The notes under the pieces: generated by a model
What the model saw: only the letters and a program-made list of their open reading frames with translations
Database searches by the model: none
Told to the model about the DNA's origin: nothing
In this document: one piece after another, positions 7,383-12,661 of the stretch
Numbering within the stretch: position 1 is the first letter of the stretch
Layout: every line of letters starts with the position of its first letter
Translations under genes and position numbers: made by a program
From: Prado023 sp032123675
Lineage (GTDB): Bacteria > Actinomycetota > Actinomycetes > S36-B12 > CAIYMF01
DNA: 12,661 bases
NCBI GenBank assembly: GCA_032123675.1
Contig: JAQBEX010000221.1
Location: 1 to 12,661 of the forward strand
Direction: 5' to 3'

Positions 7383-8747
7383 TCAGGCTGAGCGTAGGAA
7401 GCGGTTGAGAACCTGGACCCCGAACTGCAGGCCGTCGATCGGGACCCGCTCGTCGACCCCGTGGAACAACGCACCGAAGTCCAGCGTCGGGGGCAGGCGC
7501 AGTGGGGCGAAGCCGTAGCAGCGGATTCCCAGCAGCGAGAATGCCTTGGCGTCGGTCCCGCCGGACAACGTGTACGGCACCGCCCGCGCGTAGGGGTCCT
7601 CGGCCTTCAGGGCGGCGGCCATGGCCTCGATGGACGGCCCGTCGAATGTGGTCTCCAGCGCGATGTCCCGGACGACGAACTCACGGACGACCTGGTCACC
7701 GAGCAGCTCGTCGATGGTGGCCAGCATCTCGTCCTCGTAGCCCGGGAGGAAGCGTGCGTCCACATGGGCGCTCGCCTCGCCGGGGATGACGTTGACCTTG
7801 GAGCCGGCCTCAAGCATCGTCGGGTTGACGGTGTTGCTCAGCGTTGCGCCCACGATCCGGGCCAGCGGGCCGAGCACGCGAACGAGCTGCTCGCTGTCGT
7901 GGGGATCGAGGTCGACCCCGAGCGCGTCGGAGAGTTCGGCCACGAATGCGCGCGTGGTGTCCGTCACCCGGATCGGGAACGTGTGGTCCCCGAGCCGGGT
8001 GACCGCCCGGCAGAGGTTGGTCACTGCGTTGTCGTCGTTGAGCATGGACCCGTGGCCTGCCCGTCCGGCGGCGTGAAGGCGCATCCAGCCGATGCCCTTC
8101 TCGGCGGTCTGGACCAGGTAGAGGCGCAGGTCGTCGCGGATCGTCATGGAGAATCCGCCCACCTCCCCCACAGCCTCGGTGACTCCCTCGAACATGTCGG
8201 GGCGGTTGTCCACCAGCCAGTGCGAACCGTGCAGGCCACCGGCCTCCTCGTCGGGCAGGAGCAGGATCACGACGTCCCGGCGCGGACGGGTCCCGGTCCG
8301 TCCCCAGTGCCGGGCGACCGCCAGGATCATGGCGACCATGTCCTTCATGTCGACCGCCCCGCGGCCCCAGATCATGTCCAGACCCGAGGCCGGGTCGGGG
8401 GCGACCTCGGCGGCGAAGGGCGGATGCGTCCAGTCGGCGGCCTGTGCCGGCACCACGTCAAGGTGCCCGTGCAGCAACAGCCCACGCTGGGATGCGTCCG
8501 GGTCGGTGCCCGGGATGCGCAGGACGAGGCCGGCGCGCCGGACCGACGTGGTGTGGAAGGGCTGCGGGTCGAAACCGGCGGCACGCAGGACTTCCTCGGC
8601 ATACTGCGCTGCCTCGATCTCGCCGACGGTCTCGGGTCGCTCCCCGGCGTTGGTGGTGTCGATGCGGATGAGTCCGCGCAGGAGGGCGACGACGTCGGCC
8701 TCAGCTTCCGGCATCGCGTCGAGGGTGGGGTCACTGGTGGGGGGCAC
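7383..8747 (-). CDS. M20/M25/M40 family metallopeptidase
   Basis: A zinc-dependent exopeptidase or deacylase of the M20 family (dipeptidase/ArgE/DapE/carboxypeptidase relatives), presumably cytosolic since no signal peptide is seen. The 454-residue protein has the expected di-zinc site: His95 and Asp97 in LHGHLDVVPA, Asp133 in GRGAVDMKDM, catalytic Glu167 with ligand Glu168 in DEEAGG, and a late His in FHGVDERVPI. The lid/dimerisation domain begins near GWMRLHAAGRAGHGS. The GTG at 8747 is favoured over the ATG at 8714 because an AGGA lies about 8 bases upstream of it. The frame continues to 9176 but only antisense to the Nudix-fold gene. It resembles the M20 proteins commonly annotated as dipeptidase/peptidase in Actinobacteria; the true substrate cannot be read from sequence. 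It is divergent from the Nudix-fold gene, with 72 bases between starts. Confidence 0.94.
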   Translation of the reverse strand: MPPTSDPTLDAMPEAEADVVALLRGLIRIDTTNAGERPETVGEIEAAQYAEEVLRAAGFDPQPFHTTSVRRAGLVLRIPGTDPDASQRGLLLHGHLDVVPAQAADWTHPPFAAEVAPDPASGLDMIWGRGAVDMKDMVAMILAVARHWGRTGTRPRRDVVILLLPDEEAGGLHGSHWLVDNRPDMFEGVTEAVGEVGGFSMTIRDDLRLYLVQTAEKGIGWMRLHAAGRAGHGSMLNDDNAVTNLCRAVTRLGDHTFPIRVTDTTRAFVAELSDALGVDLDPHDSEQLVRVLGPLARIVGATLSNTVNPTMLEAGSKVNVIPGEASAHVDARFLPGYEDEMLATIDELLGDQVVREFVVRDIALETTFDGPSIEAMAAALKAEDPYARAVPYTLSGGTDAKAFSLLGIRCYGFAPLRLPPTLDFGALFHGVDERVPIDGLQFGVQVLNRFLRSA

Positions 8748-8819
8748 ACACCCATCCTGCCGTGTTCTGCCGAAGTTCGGGTCGCGCGAAGGGCTGTGGA
8801 ACCGTGCACAATCTCTTCC

Positions 8820-9356
8820 ATGAACGAGACCCTGGGAGTTGTCTCGCCCTGGTTGACGGACGAGGACCTGTCGACCGTGCGTGGGACGTTGCCGATTCTG
8901 TACGTCGAGGCGATCCCGGTCCGGATCGATGCCACCGGCCGGATCACCGCGGTCGGGCTGCTGCTGCGCGCCCGCCCCGACGGGACGTTGTCCCGTGCCG
9001 TGGTCGCGGGGCGCGTGATGTACAAGGAACGCATCCGCGATGCGCTGATCCGGAACCTGGAGAAGGACCTCGGCCCAGTGGCCCTCCCCCGGCTCCCGGT
9101 CTCCATCTCGCCGTTCACGATCGTCGAGTACTTCCCGGACCCCACCGTGACCGGGTTCCATGATCCACGCCAGCACGCCGTTGCACTTGCCTACGTCGTG
9201 CCCGTGGACGGTGACTGCGTGCCGACTCAGTCAGCCATCGACCTTGCCTGGCTGACCCCCGAGGAGGCCACGTCCGAGGCCGTGCTCGCTGAGTTCACCG
9301 GCGGGCAGGATCGGCTCATTCGGCTGGCCATGGCCTTTGGTGGTCAGCTTCCCTGA
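8820..9356 (+). CDS. Nudix-fold family protein (DUF4916) with degenerate Nudix box
   Basis: A 178-residue protein that I place in the DUF4916 group of Nudix-like proteins. The core looks Nudix-like: a strand YVEAIPVRIDATGRITAVGLLLRA, then a helix region at 64-85 that matches the spacing of the Nudix box (Gly64, five residues, Glu70, seven residues, Arg78), and a late ALAYVVPVDGD strand with WLTPEEA. The catalytic REUxEE core reads RNLEKD (78-83), so two of the metal-binding glutamates are replaced by Asn and Lys and the third by Asp. Pyrophosphohydrolase activity is therefore doubtful; a ligand-binding or altered role is possible. The start is the ATG at 8820, with no good Shine-Dalgarno; a CACAAT just upstream could be a -10 with a very short leader. 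It ends 107 bases before the tRNA. Confidence 0.75.
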   Translation: MNETLGVVSPWLTDEDLSTVRGTLPILYVEAIPVRIDATGRITAVGLLLRARPDGTLSRAVVAGRVMYKERIRDALIRNLEKDLGPVALPRLPVSISPFTIVEYFPDPTVTGFHDPRQHAVALAYVVPVDGDCVPTQSAIDLAWLTPEEATSEAVLAEFTGGQDRLIRLAMAFGGQLP

Positions 9357-9396
9357 GGGCCGCGCGCCTGGGTCGGCCGCGTGCACGGATTCGCGA

Positions 9397-9427
9397 TTGG
9401 TCGCGGGTCGAGGATGGTTGCTATCCT
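9397..9427 (+). promoter_or_regulatory. Candidate promoter for tRNA-Leu
   Basis: TTGGTC (9397-9402) and TATCCT (9422-9427) resemble -35 and -10 hexamers, separated by 19 bases, which is longer than the ideal 17. The -10 lies 36 bases before the mature tRNA 5' end, leaving a short leader that contains the hairpin at 9428-9460. This is a motif match only. Confidence 0.35.
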
Positions 9428-9460
9428 GTGCACGCTTCCTGCGGAGCTTCGCAGGTGCAC
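9428..9460 (+). repeat. Inverted repeat in the tRNA-Leu leader
   Basis: CCTGCG (9438-9443) and CGCAGG (9450-9455) form a perfect 6-bp stem around a 6-base loop. Flanking GTGCA (9428-9432) and TGCAC (9456-9460) can extend it after a 5-base bulge on one side. It ends 3 bases before the tRNA. It may help leader processing or ending of upstream transcription; there is no T-run, so a simple intrinsic terminator is unlikely. Confidence 0.5.
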
Positions 9461-9463
9461 CTC

Positions 9464-9552
9464 GTCCGGGTGGCGGAATAGGCAGACGCGCTAGCTTGAG
9501 GTGCTAGTGCCCTTTACGGGGCATGGGGGTTCAAGTCCCCCCTCGGACACCA
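9464..9552 (+). tRNA. tRNA-Leu (anticodon GAG)
   Basis: A complete class II tRNA that decodes CUC/CUU leucine codons. The acceptor stem pairs GTCCGGG (9464-9470) with CTCGGAC (9542-9548) through one G-U. The anticodon stem CTAGC/GCTAG (9491-9495, 9503-9507) encloses the loop TTGAGGT with anticodon GAG at 9498-9500. A long variable arm (TGCCC...GGGGCA) marks a leucine/serine type tRNA, and the T arm GGGGGTTCAAGTCCCCC is canonical. Discriminator A at 9549 suits leucine, and CCA (9550-9552) is encoded. The gene is intact although remnants of an integrated element begin just after its 3' end. Confidence 0.97.
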
Positions 9553-9565
9553 TAGAACGGCCCCT

Positions 9566-9591
9566 GACCTGCCACGATGCCGGCAGGGGTC
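9566..9591 (+). terminator. Possible tRNA-Leu terminator hairpin
   Basis: GACCTGCC (9566-9573) pairs with GGCAGG plus TC (9582-9587, 9590-9591) around an 8-base loop, with two extra G residues bulged on the right arm. An alternative stem uses CCCCTG/CAGGGG (9561-9566, 9584-9589). Only a weak CTCTTC pyrimidine stretch follows, so it is at best an imperfect terminator, possibly altered by the nearby rearrangement. Confidence 0.35.
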
Positions 9592-9611
9592 GCTCTTCAT
9601 CTACCGGTTGT

Positions 9612-10107
9612 CTACCGCGCTGCGCGCAGGGCGATGACCTTCGGGTAGATGTACGTTCCGTCCGCGTTCGCAAACACCAAGTCGGTGTCGTCGTAGCCCT
9701 GCCCGAGCAGTTCTCGCTCACGGTCCTGCGCCTTGCGCCAGTCCTTCAGCCGACCGACAAGACCCGGATCGAGCGCAACGGTGTGGCCCTTGTTGTCCTT
9801 CGTGGACCCGATGACGACCTTGCCGGACACCTTGCCAATCTGCTGCCGAATTACCGCCATGTTGCGGTCCAGCTCAAGGTCGCGCCACCGTAGGCCCAGA
9901 GCCTCCCCGCGCCGACACCCCGTCAATGCGAGGAACGTATACAGGTCCGCGTGGCGATGGTCTGAGACGCCCTCCAGGAACGTCGCGACCTCCTTGGCTG
10001 ACCACGTGTTCATCACGGAGCGACGACTACCAGTAGCTCCGGGCCTGGGCGCGGTTGCTGCCTCGGTAGGATTCTTGGTGATGAGGCCCTTGCGCACGGC
10101 CTCGGGA
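9612..10107 (-). pseudogene. Tyrosine recombinase/integrase fragment, truncated at both ends
   Basis: The reading frame encodes the end of an arm/core-binding domain (EAVRKGLITKNP) and the first half of a phage-type tyrosine recombinase catalytic domain. LTGCRRGEALGLRWRDL carries the first catalytic arginine, and STKDNKGHTVALDP the beta-hairpin lysine. It then reads LVFANADGTYIYPK and stops at a TAG (9612-9614). Everything that should follow is missing: the HxxR box, the third-helix His/Trp and the nucleophilic tyrosine, roughly 100 or more residues. The N-terminal domains are also missing, since upstream of about 10107 the frame is only antisense to the transposase piece. Such enzymes integrate phages and islands at tRNA genes, and this one lies 60 bases from a tRNA with its 3' end facing it. 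It cannot be catalytically active. Confidence 0.82.
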
Positions 10108-10415
10108 CCGGGGCGCTCGCGGGCCGGACCCGGCGGGCGCTGGACTCCACGTGCTGGATGACGCGGTCGCCCGCCAGGACACCGTGACCCAGTTGATCGC
10201 CGCGATCCGCTGGGTCGCCCGCGAGGTCCCCGGTGCGGCCGAGCTGGTCGCGGCGCACTGCACGGGGCATGACTACACCTCGGCGGGCAAGCCACAGATC
10301 GCGTGGGACGACCCGGTCGCCCGTGATGAGTTGGTCTCCGCGCTGGTCACCGACGCCCTGGCCCTACTCGCCGCTCTGGACCTCCAGGGGATCCAGGACG
10401 CGGGCGGGGCGCCCG
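10098..10415 (+). pseudogene. IS1182-family transposase fragment with frameshift
   Basis: Part of a DDE transposase of the IS1182-like group. The reading begins in one frame as GTGALAGRTRRALDST (about 10104-10151) and continues in another as VLDDAVARQDTVTQLIAAIR (from the GTG at 10151), so one base has been lost at ACGTG near 10150. The second frame then gives VAREVPGAAELVAAHCTGHDY, AWDDPVARDELVSALVTDAL and a final LALLAALDLQGIQDAGG before similarity ends. This is an N-proximal to middle portion; the later part with the remaining catalytic acids is absent, and I see no terminal inverted repeats. It abuts the integrase fragment on one side and the patatin-like fragment on the other. The family is recalled from sequence resemblance and would need a profile search. 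Confidence 0.65.
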
Positions 10416-11032
10416 CTCAGGACGACCGCACCCATATCGACGATCCCGCGATCTGCGCTCGGACCATCCTCGTCGACACATTCGGGATCTCCGCGGTTGC
10501 CTTCGACCCGTCCCGCGCCGACCAGGAACGGCTCTACCAGTCCGGGCGAGACGCCGCCACCACGTTCCTCGACGCCTGGGACTTCGCCACCTACAGCACC
10601 AACTACCCCGCATCCACCCCGGGGTTGCATTCTCCGGGTTCGGCATGACGGGCTGACGTCGCGGTCAACCTCGTACCGTTCCGGGTGGATGAGCCCGTGG
10701 GCGAGTGCGGTCAGAGGTGGTGTGGATCCTGCCGGGAGGCCCAACACCCGACACGGCGGGGACAGCAGGCTGACCCCCATCAGCAGCGGCACGGTGGAGG
10801 CGACGACATGCGCGTTGTCCAGAACGGCGAGGCGCCGATGGGTGGCCAGCACCAGCCGACCCCCGCCGGTCACCTGCAGCAGGGCGTATCCGGATCCGGC
10901 CAACTCTCCCCGGACGACCTCCGCTGGGGTCACCCGGGTTTCCGTCACCCGGCCTGGCAGGCCCGGGGCGCACGACACCACAACCCCGCCAGCGAGTTCG
11001 GCCTTCGCCCGGACACGAGGATCGCCGACCAT
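10364..11032 (-). CDS. Hypothetical protein, probably 3'-truncated and read into antisense sequence
   Basis: I do not recognise this gene. An open frame starts at the ATG at 11032 (GTG at 11050 is an alternative; AGG about 10 bases before the ATG is a weak ribosome binding site). Its first 130 or so residues look protein-like, with alternating hydrophobic strands such as GGGRLVLATHRRLAVLD and VVASTVPLLMGVSLL and an ending ALAHGLIHPERYEVDRD. From about 10640 onward the frame lies antisense to the patatin-like fragment and becomes glycine/arginine-rich and low in complexity, so the natural C-terminus has probably been lost at a rearrangement junction. No signal peptide is seen. The plus-strand frames across the same region look less like protein. 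It could still be a chance open frame in GC-rich DNA. Confidence 0.35.
   Translation of the reverse strand: MVGDPRVRAKAELAGGVVVSCAPGLPGRVTETRVTPAEVVRGELAGSGYALLQVTGGGRLVLATHRRLAVLDNAHVVASTVPLLMGVSLLSPPCRVLGLPAGSTPPLTALAHGLIHPERYEVDRDVSPSCRTRRMQPRGGCGVVGAVGGEVPGVEERGGGVSPGLVEPFLVGAGRVEGNRGDPECVDEDGPSADRGIVDMGAVVLSGRPARVLDPLEVQSGE
10416..10648 (+). pseudogene. Patatin-like phospholipase C-terminal fragment fused in frame to the transposase piece
   Basis: Continuing in the same open frame as the transposase fragment (10151-10648, 165 residues from the GTG), the sequence changes character to RTILVDTFGISAVAFDPSRA, then QERLYQSGRDAATTFLDAWDF. This resembles the end of bacterial patatin-like lipases, where a strand RTI-x-VDT-x-G is followed by a helix with SGRxAAxxFL. 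The lipase active parts (the GxSxG serine and the Asp of DG[A/G]) are not present, so it cannot be an enzyme. After about 10605 the tail (STNYPASTPGLHSPGSA) has no recognisable identity. Either two decayed genes were joined by deletion or the open frame is accidental; the assignment to patatin is a judgement from motif resemblance. Confidence 0.5.
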
Positions 11033-11167
11033 GGTCTCAGCCTGCCGCACCGCGCCCGACGCTCCGCGTCAGGGTCCACGCCAGCGGTCGTGGTGGGGGG
11101 ACGTTCGGCACTACCGGGCGCGAGGGGCCGCTGATAGTCCTTGGGTGAAGGGTTGACGCGGGGGTGC

Positions 11168-11202
11168 ACCTCCCAGGTCCCTCCGGGGCCAGCCCGGGAG
11201 GT
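11168..11202 (+). promoter_or_regulatory. Hairpin masking the ribosome binding site of the downstream gene
   Basis: ACCTCCC (11168-11174) is the exact reverse complement of GGGAGGT (11196-11202), which is the Shine-Dalgarno of the gene starting at 11210. Inside, GGTCC (11176-11180) pairs with GGGCC (11186-11190) through one U-G around a 5-base loop. The folded leader would hide the ribosome binding site, suggesting translational control. The region is very GC-rich, so chance is possible. Confidence 0.45.
11196..11202 (+). promoter_or_regulatory. Strong Shine-Dalgarno deciding the start at 11210
   Basis: GGGAGGT lies 7 bases before the ATG at 11210. It is the best ribosome binding site in the window and is why I reject the in-frame TTG at 11141, 23 codons upstream. 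Confidence 0.8.
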
Positions 11203-11209
11203 ATGTGAA

Positions 11210-12358
11210 ATGTCCATTTCGATGCAGGCGCCACCACCAGTCGGACATGATGTCCCGACCCCTCCAGCACCACCGGCTCCGCGTCCTCGTCCGCGTCGTG
11301 GGTTGTGGGTCCTGCTCCTCGCCGTTGTGGCCGTCGGCGCCGTCGCGGTGGCGGCGGCGGTGCTACTGCTGAGGCCGGTGGCCCCGGTGGATGTGAGCGG
11401 AACCGTGGTGGATGCCCGGACGGGTATCGGCCTGCAGGACGTGCGTGTTTCGGGGGGACTGGAGTTGGTCACGACCGGCGCCGAGGGGAGCTTCGAGGTC
11501 CAGGCAGAGCCCGATGTAGTGCTCGCGTTCACGGCACCCGGATATGAGGGCTCAGAGACAGCAGCCGCGCCGACGCTGGTAGTCGAGCTCGAGCCGGTGG
11601 TCCTGACCGGCCAGGTGAGCAGCGCGATGACGGGACGTGGACTTGCAGCCACCGTGAAGCGGGACGGACTCGAGTGCGGAGCAGCGGACAAGGATGGTGC
11701 GGTGACGGTCTACGCCGTGAGCCCCGGGGACGAACTCGTCGTGGAGACCAAGGGGTACCTGCCCGGTGAGGTCACCGTGGGTAGTGGGGACTTCACCGTC
11801 GAACTGCAGCCGAAGTTCGCGACGACGCAGGCGCAGATCCAGCGCTGGGTGGCCGCCGACCAGTACGGCAAGGCGCTGCGGTGGGTGCTGCCCGGCGACC
11901 TCGACATCCCACTCATGGCCGATTCCTTCGGTCAGCAGAACGTGGATGAGACAATCGCCGAGGAGCCGGAGGTCTTCGCCACGGGCCGCTCGACGACACC
12001 CATGGGAAGCAACGACGCGGTAGACATCTACGTGGTCAAGCCGGGACAGGCAGGAGCCGCGATGAGCGGCTGGACGGCGGAAGCCGGTGTCGAGAGGTTC
12101 CAGGTCCAGGGGCAGATGTTCGCTACCGGTCCGCACTGGGATGACAGCAACGTGGTCGTCACGATGTGGTGGTACGACCCCCTCCTGGTGATCACGTTCA
12201 CCGATACGGCAGATGAGGCCGCGGAGTACCTGACCGCGGTCCTCCGAAATCAGGGGCTCAACATCGACTCCTTGGGCCAAGGCGGCAACACCAACGACGC
12301 AGGCGTCCAACTAGCAGCAGTGGCCGTTGCCCCGCCAGATCTGTTCCACGCCGCGTGA
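11210..12358 (+). CDS. Membrane-anchored protein with two carboxypeptidase-regulatory-like repeats
   Basis: I cannot name this protein. Its 382 residues form a short proline-rich cytoplasmic tail (7-28), a basic RPRPRR stretch, one transmembrane helix (about 32-54) and a large outside portion, the topology of an N-terminally anchored surface protein. The outside begins with two tandem beta-sandwich-type units: one from about 60 (VDVSGTVVDARTGIGLQDV, GAEGSFEV, TAPGYEG) and one from about 131 (LTGQVSSAMTGRGLAATV, DKDGAVTV, ETKGYLPGEV). These follow the G-x-V-x-D-x-x-TG-x-x-L pattern of carboxypeptidase regulatory-like domains, which usually stabilise or bind surface partners. The rest (about 205-382) is a Trp-rich domain with no match I know (ALRWVLPGDLDIPL; MWWYDPLLVITFTDTADE). 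A single Cys (156) rules out a disulfide within the chain. No partner gene is adjacent. The gene is intact, unlike its left-hand neighbours. Confidence 0.8.
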   Translation: MSISMQAPPPVGHDVPTPPAPPAPRPRPRRGLWVLLLAVVAVGAVAVAAAVLLLRPVAPVDVSGTVVDARTGIGLQDVRVSGGLELVTTGAEGSFEVQAEPDVVLAFTAPGYEGSETAAAPTLVVELEPVVLTGQVSSAMTGRGLAATVKRDGLECGAADKDGAVTVYAVSPGDELVVETKGYLPGEVTVGSGDFTVELQPKFATTQAQIQRWVAADQYGKALRWVLPGDLDIPLMADSFGQQNVDETIAEEPEVFATGRSTTPMGSNDAVDIYVVKPGQAGAAMSGWTAEAGVERFQVQGQMFATGPHWDDSNVVVTMWWYDPLLVITFTDTADEAAEYLTAVLRNQGLNIDSLGQGGNTNDAGVQLAAVAVAPPDLFHAA

Positions 12359-12503
12359 ATGCGTCCTCAGGCGGCGACACGACGTCCCCTCCTGACCGGC
12401 GTCGAAGTTCGAACTGGTCCAGACGCGCCACGACCAGTCGGGCAGTCAGTCGTCGACAGCGCCTCTGCCTCCGGATTGGGCAGGACTCCCCGTCGTCAAA
12501 CGG

Positions 12504-12661
12504 CTAGGGCTTGGTGGATGCGGAGTTGATCCTCGCGGCGGCGTTCGGGTCATGGGCGGGCAGGATGACCAAATCGGGCATGTGCTGCCTGAGGGCACGA
12601 ACGTTGGCGAAGCTCTCGCGCAGGAGGTCGGCGTCGCCGGTGGCCGGCAGCTGGTCTCGCT
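12504..12661 (-). CDS. C-terminus of a probable MBL-fold metallohydrolase (partial)
   Basis: Only the last 52 codons lie in the window; the gene enters from the right edge and ends at TAG (12504-12506). The peptide reads LPATGDADLLRESFANVRAL, then a segment PDLVILPAHDPNAAARI. The strand-plus-histidine motif VILPAHDP matches the final metal-ligand histidine of metallo-beta-lactamase-fold hydrolases (lactonase-like group), with the preceding helix also typical. The upstream HxHxDH motif would be outside the window, so the call rests on a short C-terminal stretch. The 145 bases between it and the stop of the membrane protein gene hold nothing clear beyond a 10-base palindrome at 12406-12415. Confidence 0.6.
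   Translation of the reverse strand, partial: RDQLPATGDADLLRESFANVRALRQHMPDLVILPAHDPNAAARINSASTKP

Larger units (their letters stand above)
9553..11050. mobile_element. Degraded integrated element downstream of tRNA-Leu
   Basis: From the tRNA 3' end to about 11050 the window holds only fragments of genes: a tyrosine recombinase lacking both ends, an IS1182-type transposase piece with a frameshift, a patatin-like C-terminus, and an unrecognised minus-strand frame that appears to lose its 3' end. Fragments abut with almost no spacer. Two 60-base lines I counted inside the integrase fragment are 60% and 63% GC, against 67% for one line in the M20 gene, a small sample consistent with foreign origin. 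I see no second copy of the tRNA 3' end within the window, so the far boundary is not defined. Confidence 0.55.

Noticed and set aside
7344..7388. Complementary segments CTGACG/CGTCAG and GTGGT/ACCAC between the convergent reductase and M20 genes
   Set aside because: Could be a bidirectional terminator, but one arm overlaps the M20 stop codon, the loops are long and there is no T-run on either side.
7461..8819. Long plus-strand open frame leading into the DUF4916 gene
   Set aside because: It lies opposite the M20 peptidase and its Val/Gly/His/Asp-rich translation is typical of antisense high-GC coding DNA.
10233..11156. A 307-codon plus-strand frame across the fragment region
   Set aside because: Low-complexity Ser/Thr/Pro/Arg content, overlapping the transposase and patatin fragments in another frame; no motif.
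11153..11181. TTGACG as a -35 element for the gene at 11210
   Set aside because: No acceptable -10 hexamer lies 16-19 bases downstream; the corresponding bases are GC-rich and within the leader hairpin.
12406..12415. Perfect palindrome AGTTCGAACT
   Set aside because: Resembles half of an actinobacterial LexA box (GAAC/GTTC) but lacks the four-base spacer and sits between two gene ends, not at a promoter.
9553..12661. Second copy of the tRNA-Leu 3' end as an attachment repeat
   Set aside because: I looked for TTCAAGTCCC and CTCGGACACC downstream of the tRNA and found neither.
1..12661. CRISPR array, toxin-antitoxin pair or defence cluster
   Set aside because: No regularly spaced repeats and no recognised defence or toxin domain; the unknown genes are either conserved housekeeping families or fragments.

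Overview
This is a high-GC actinobacterial chromosome segment. The evidence is the strong G/C bias at third codon positions, the GTG starts, and above all the block uppP / histidine phosphatase / DUF3090 / SCO1664-like kinase, a gene order I know from Streptomyces and Mycobacterium. I cannot name the genus.

Bases 1-9552 read as stable core genome. A Sir2-type deacylase (minus, 14-742) diverges from a TreT-like trehalose glycosyltransferase (plus, 980-2416), followed closely by a small P-loop kinase (plus, 2432-3070). Facing these is the minus-strand block uppP (5311-6204), MSMEG_4193-type histidine phosphatase (4592-5245), DUF3090 (3973-4518) and SCO1664 family (3176-3976). The last two overlap by a GTGA. 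This places a lipid-carrier phosphatase, a phosphohydrolase, a small acidic protein and an atypical kinase in one transcription unit, with an unknown shared role. Then come an aldo/keto reductase (plus, 6366-7304), an M20 metallopeptidase (minus, 7383-8747), a DUF4916 Nudix-fold protein with a degraded catalytic box (plus, 8820-9356) and an intact tRNA-Leu(GAG) with encoded CCA (9464-9552).

The tRNA marks the edge of a different kind of DNA. From 9553 to about 11050 I see broken fragments abutting one another. They are a tyrosine-recombinase fragment lacking both ends (minus), an IS1182-type transposase fragment with a frameshift (plus), a patatin-like C-terminus joined in frame to it (plus), and an unrecognised minus-strand reading frame that runs on into antisense of the patatin piece. 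This looks like the eroded end of an element once integrated at the tRNA.

After it comes an intact membrane-anchored protein (plus, 11210-12358) with two carboxypeptidase-regulatory-like repeats. Its strong ribosome binding site is exactly complementary to a segment 21 bases upstream. Last is the C-terminus of a probable MBL-fold hydrolase (minus, 12504 to the window edge).

I found no complete undescribed defence or mobile system. The most interesting points are the kinase/phosphatase/UppP block, the in-frame transposase-patatin chimera beside the tRNA, the degenerate Nudix box and the Shine-Dalgarno-sequestering hairpin.
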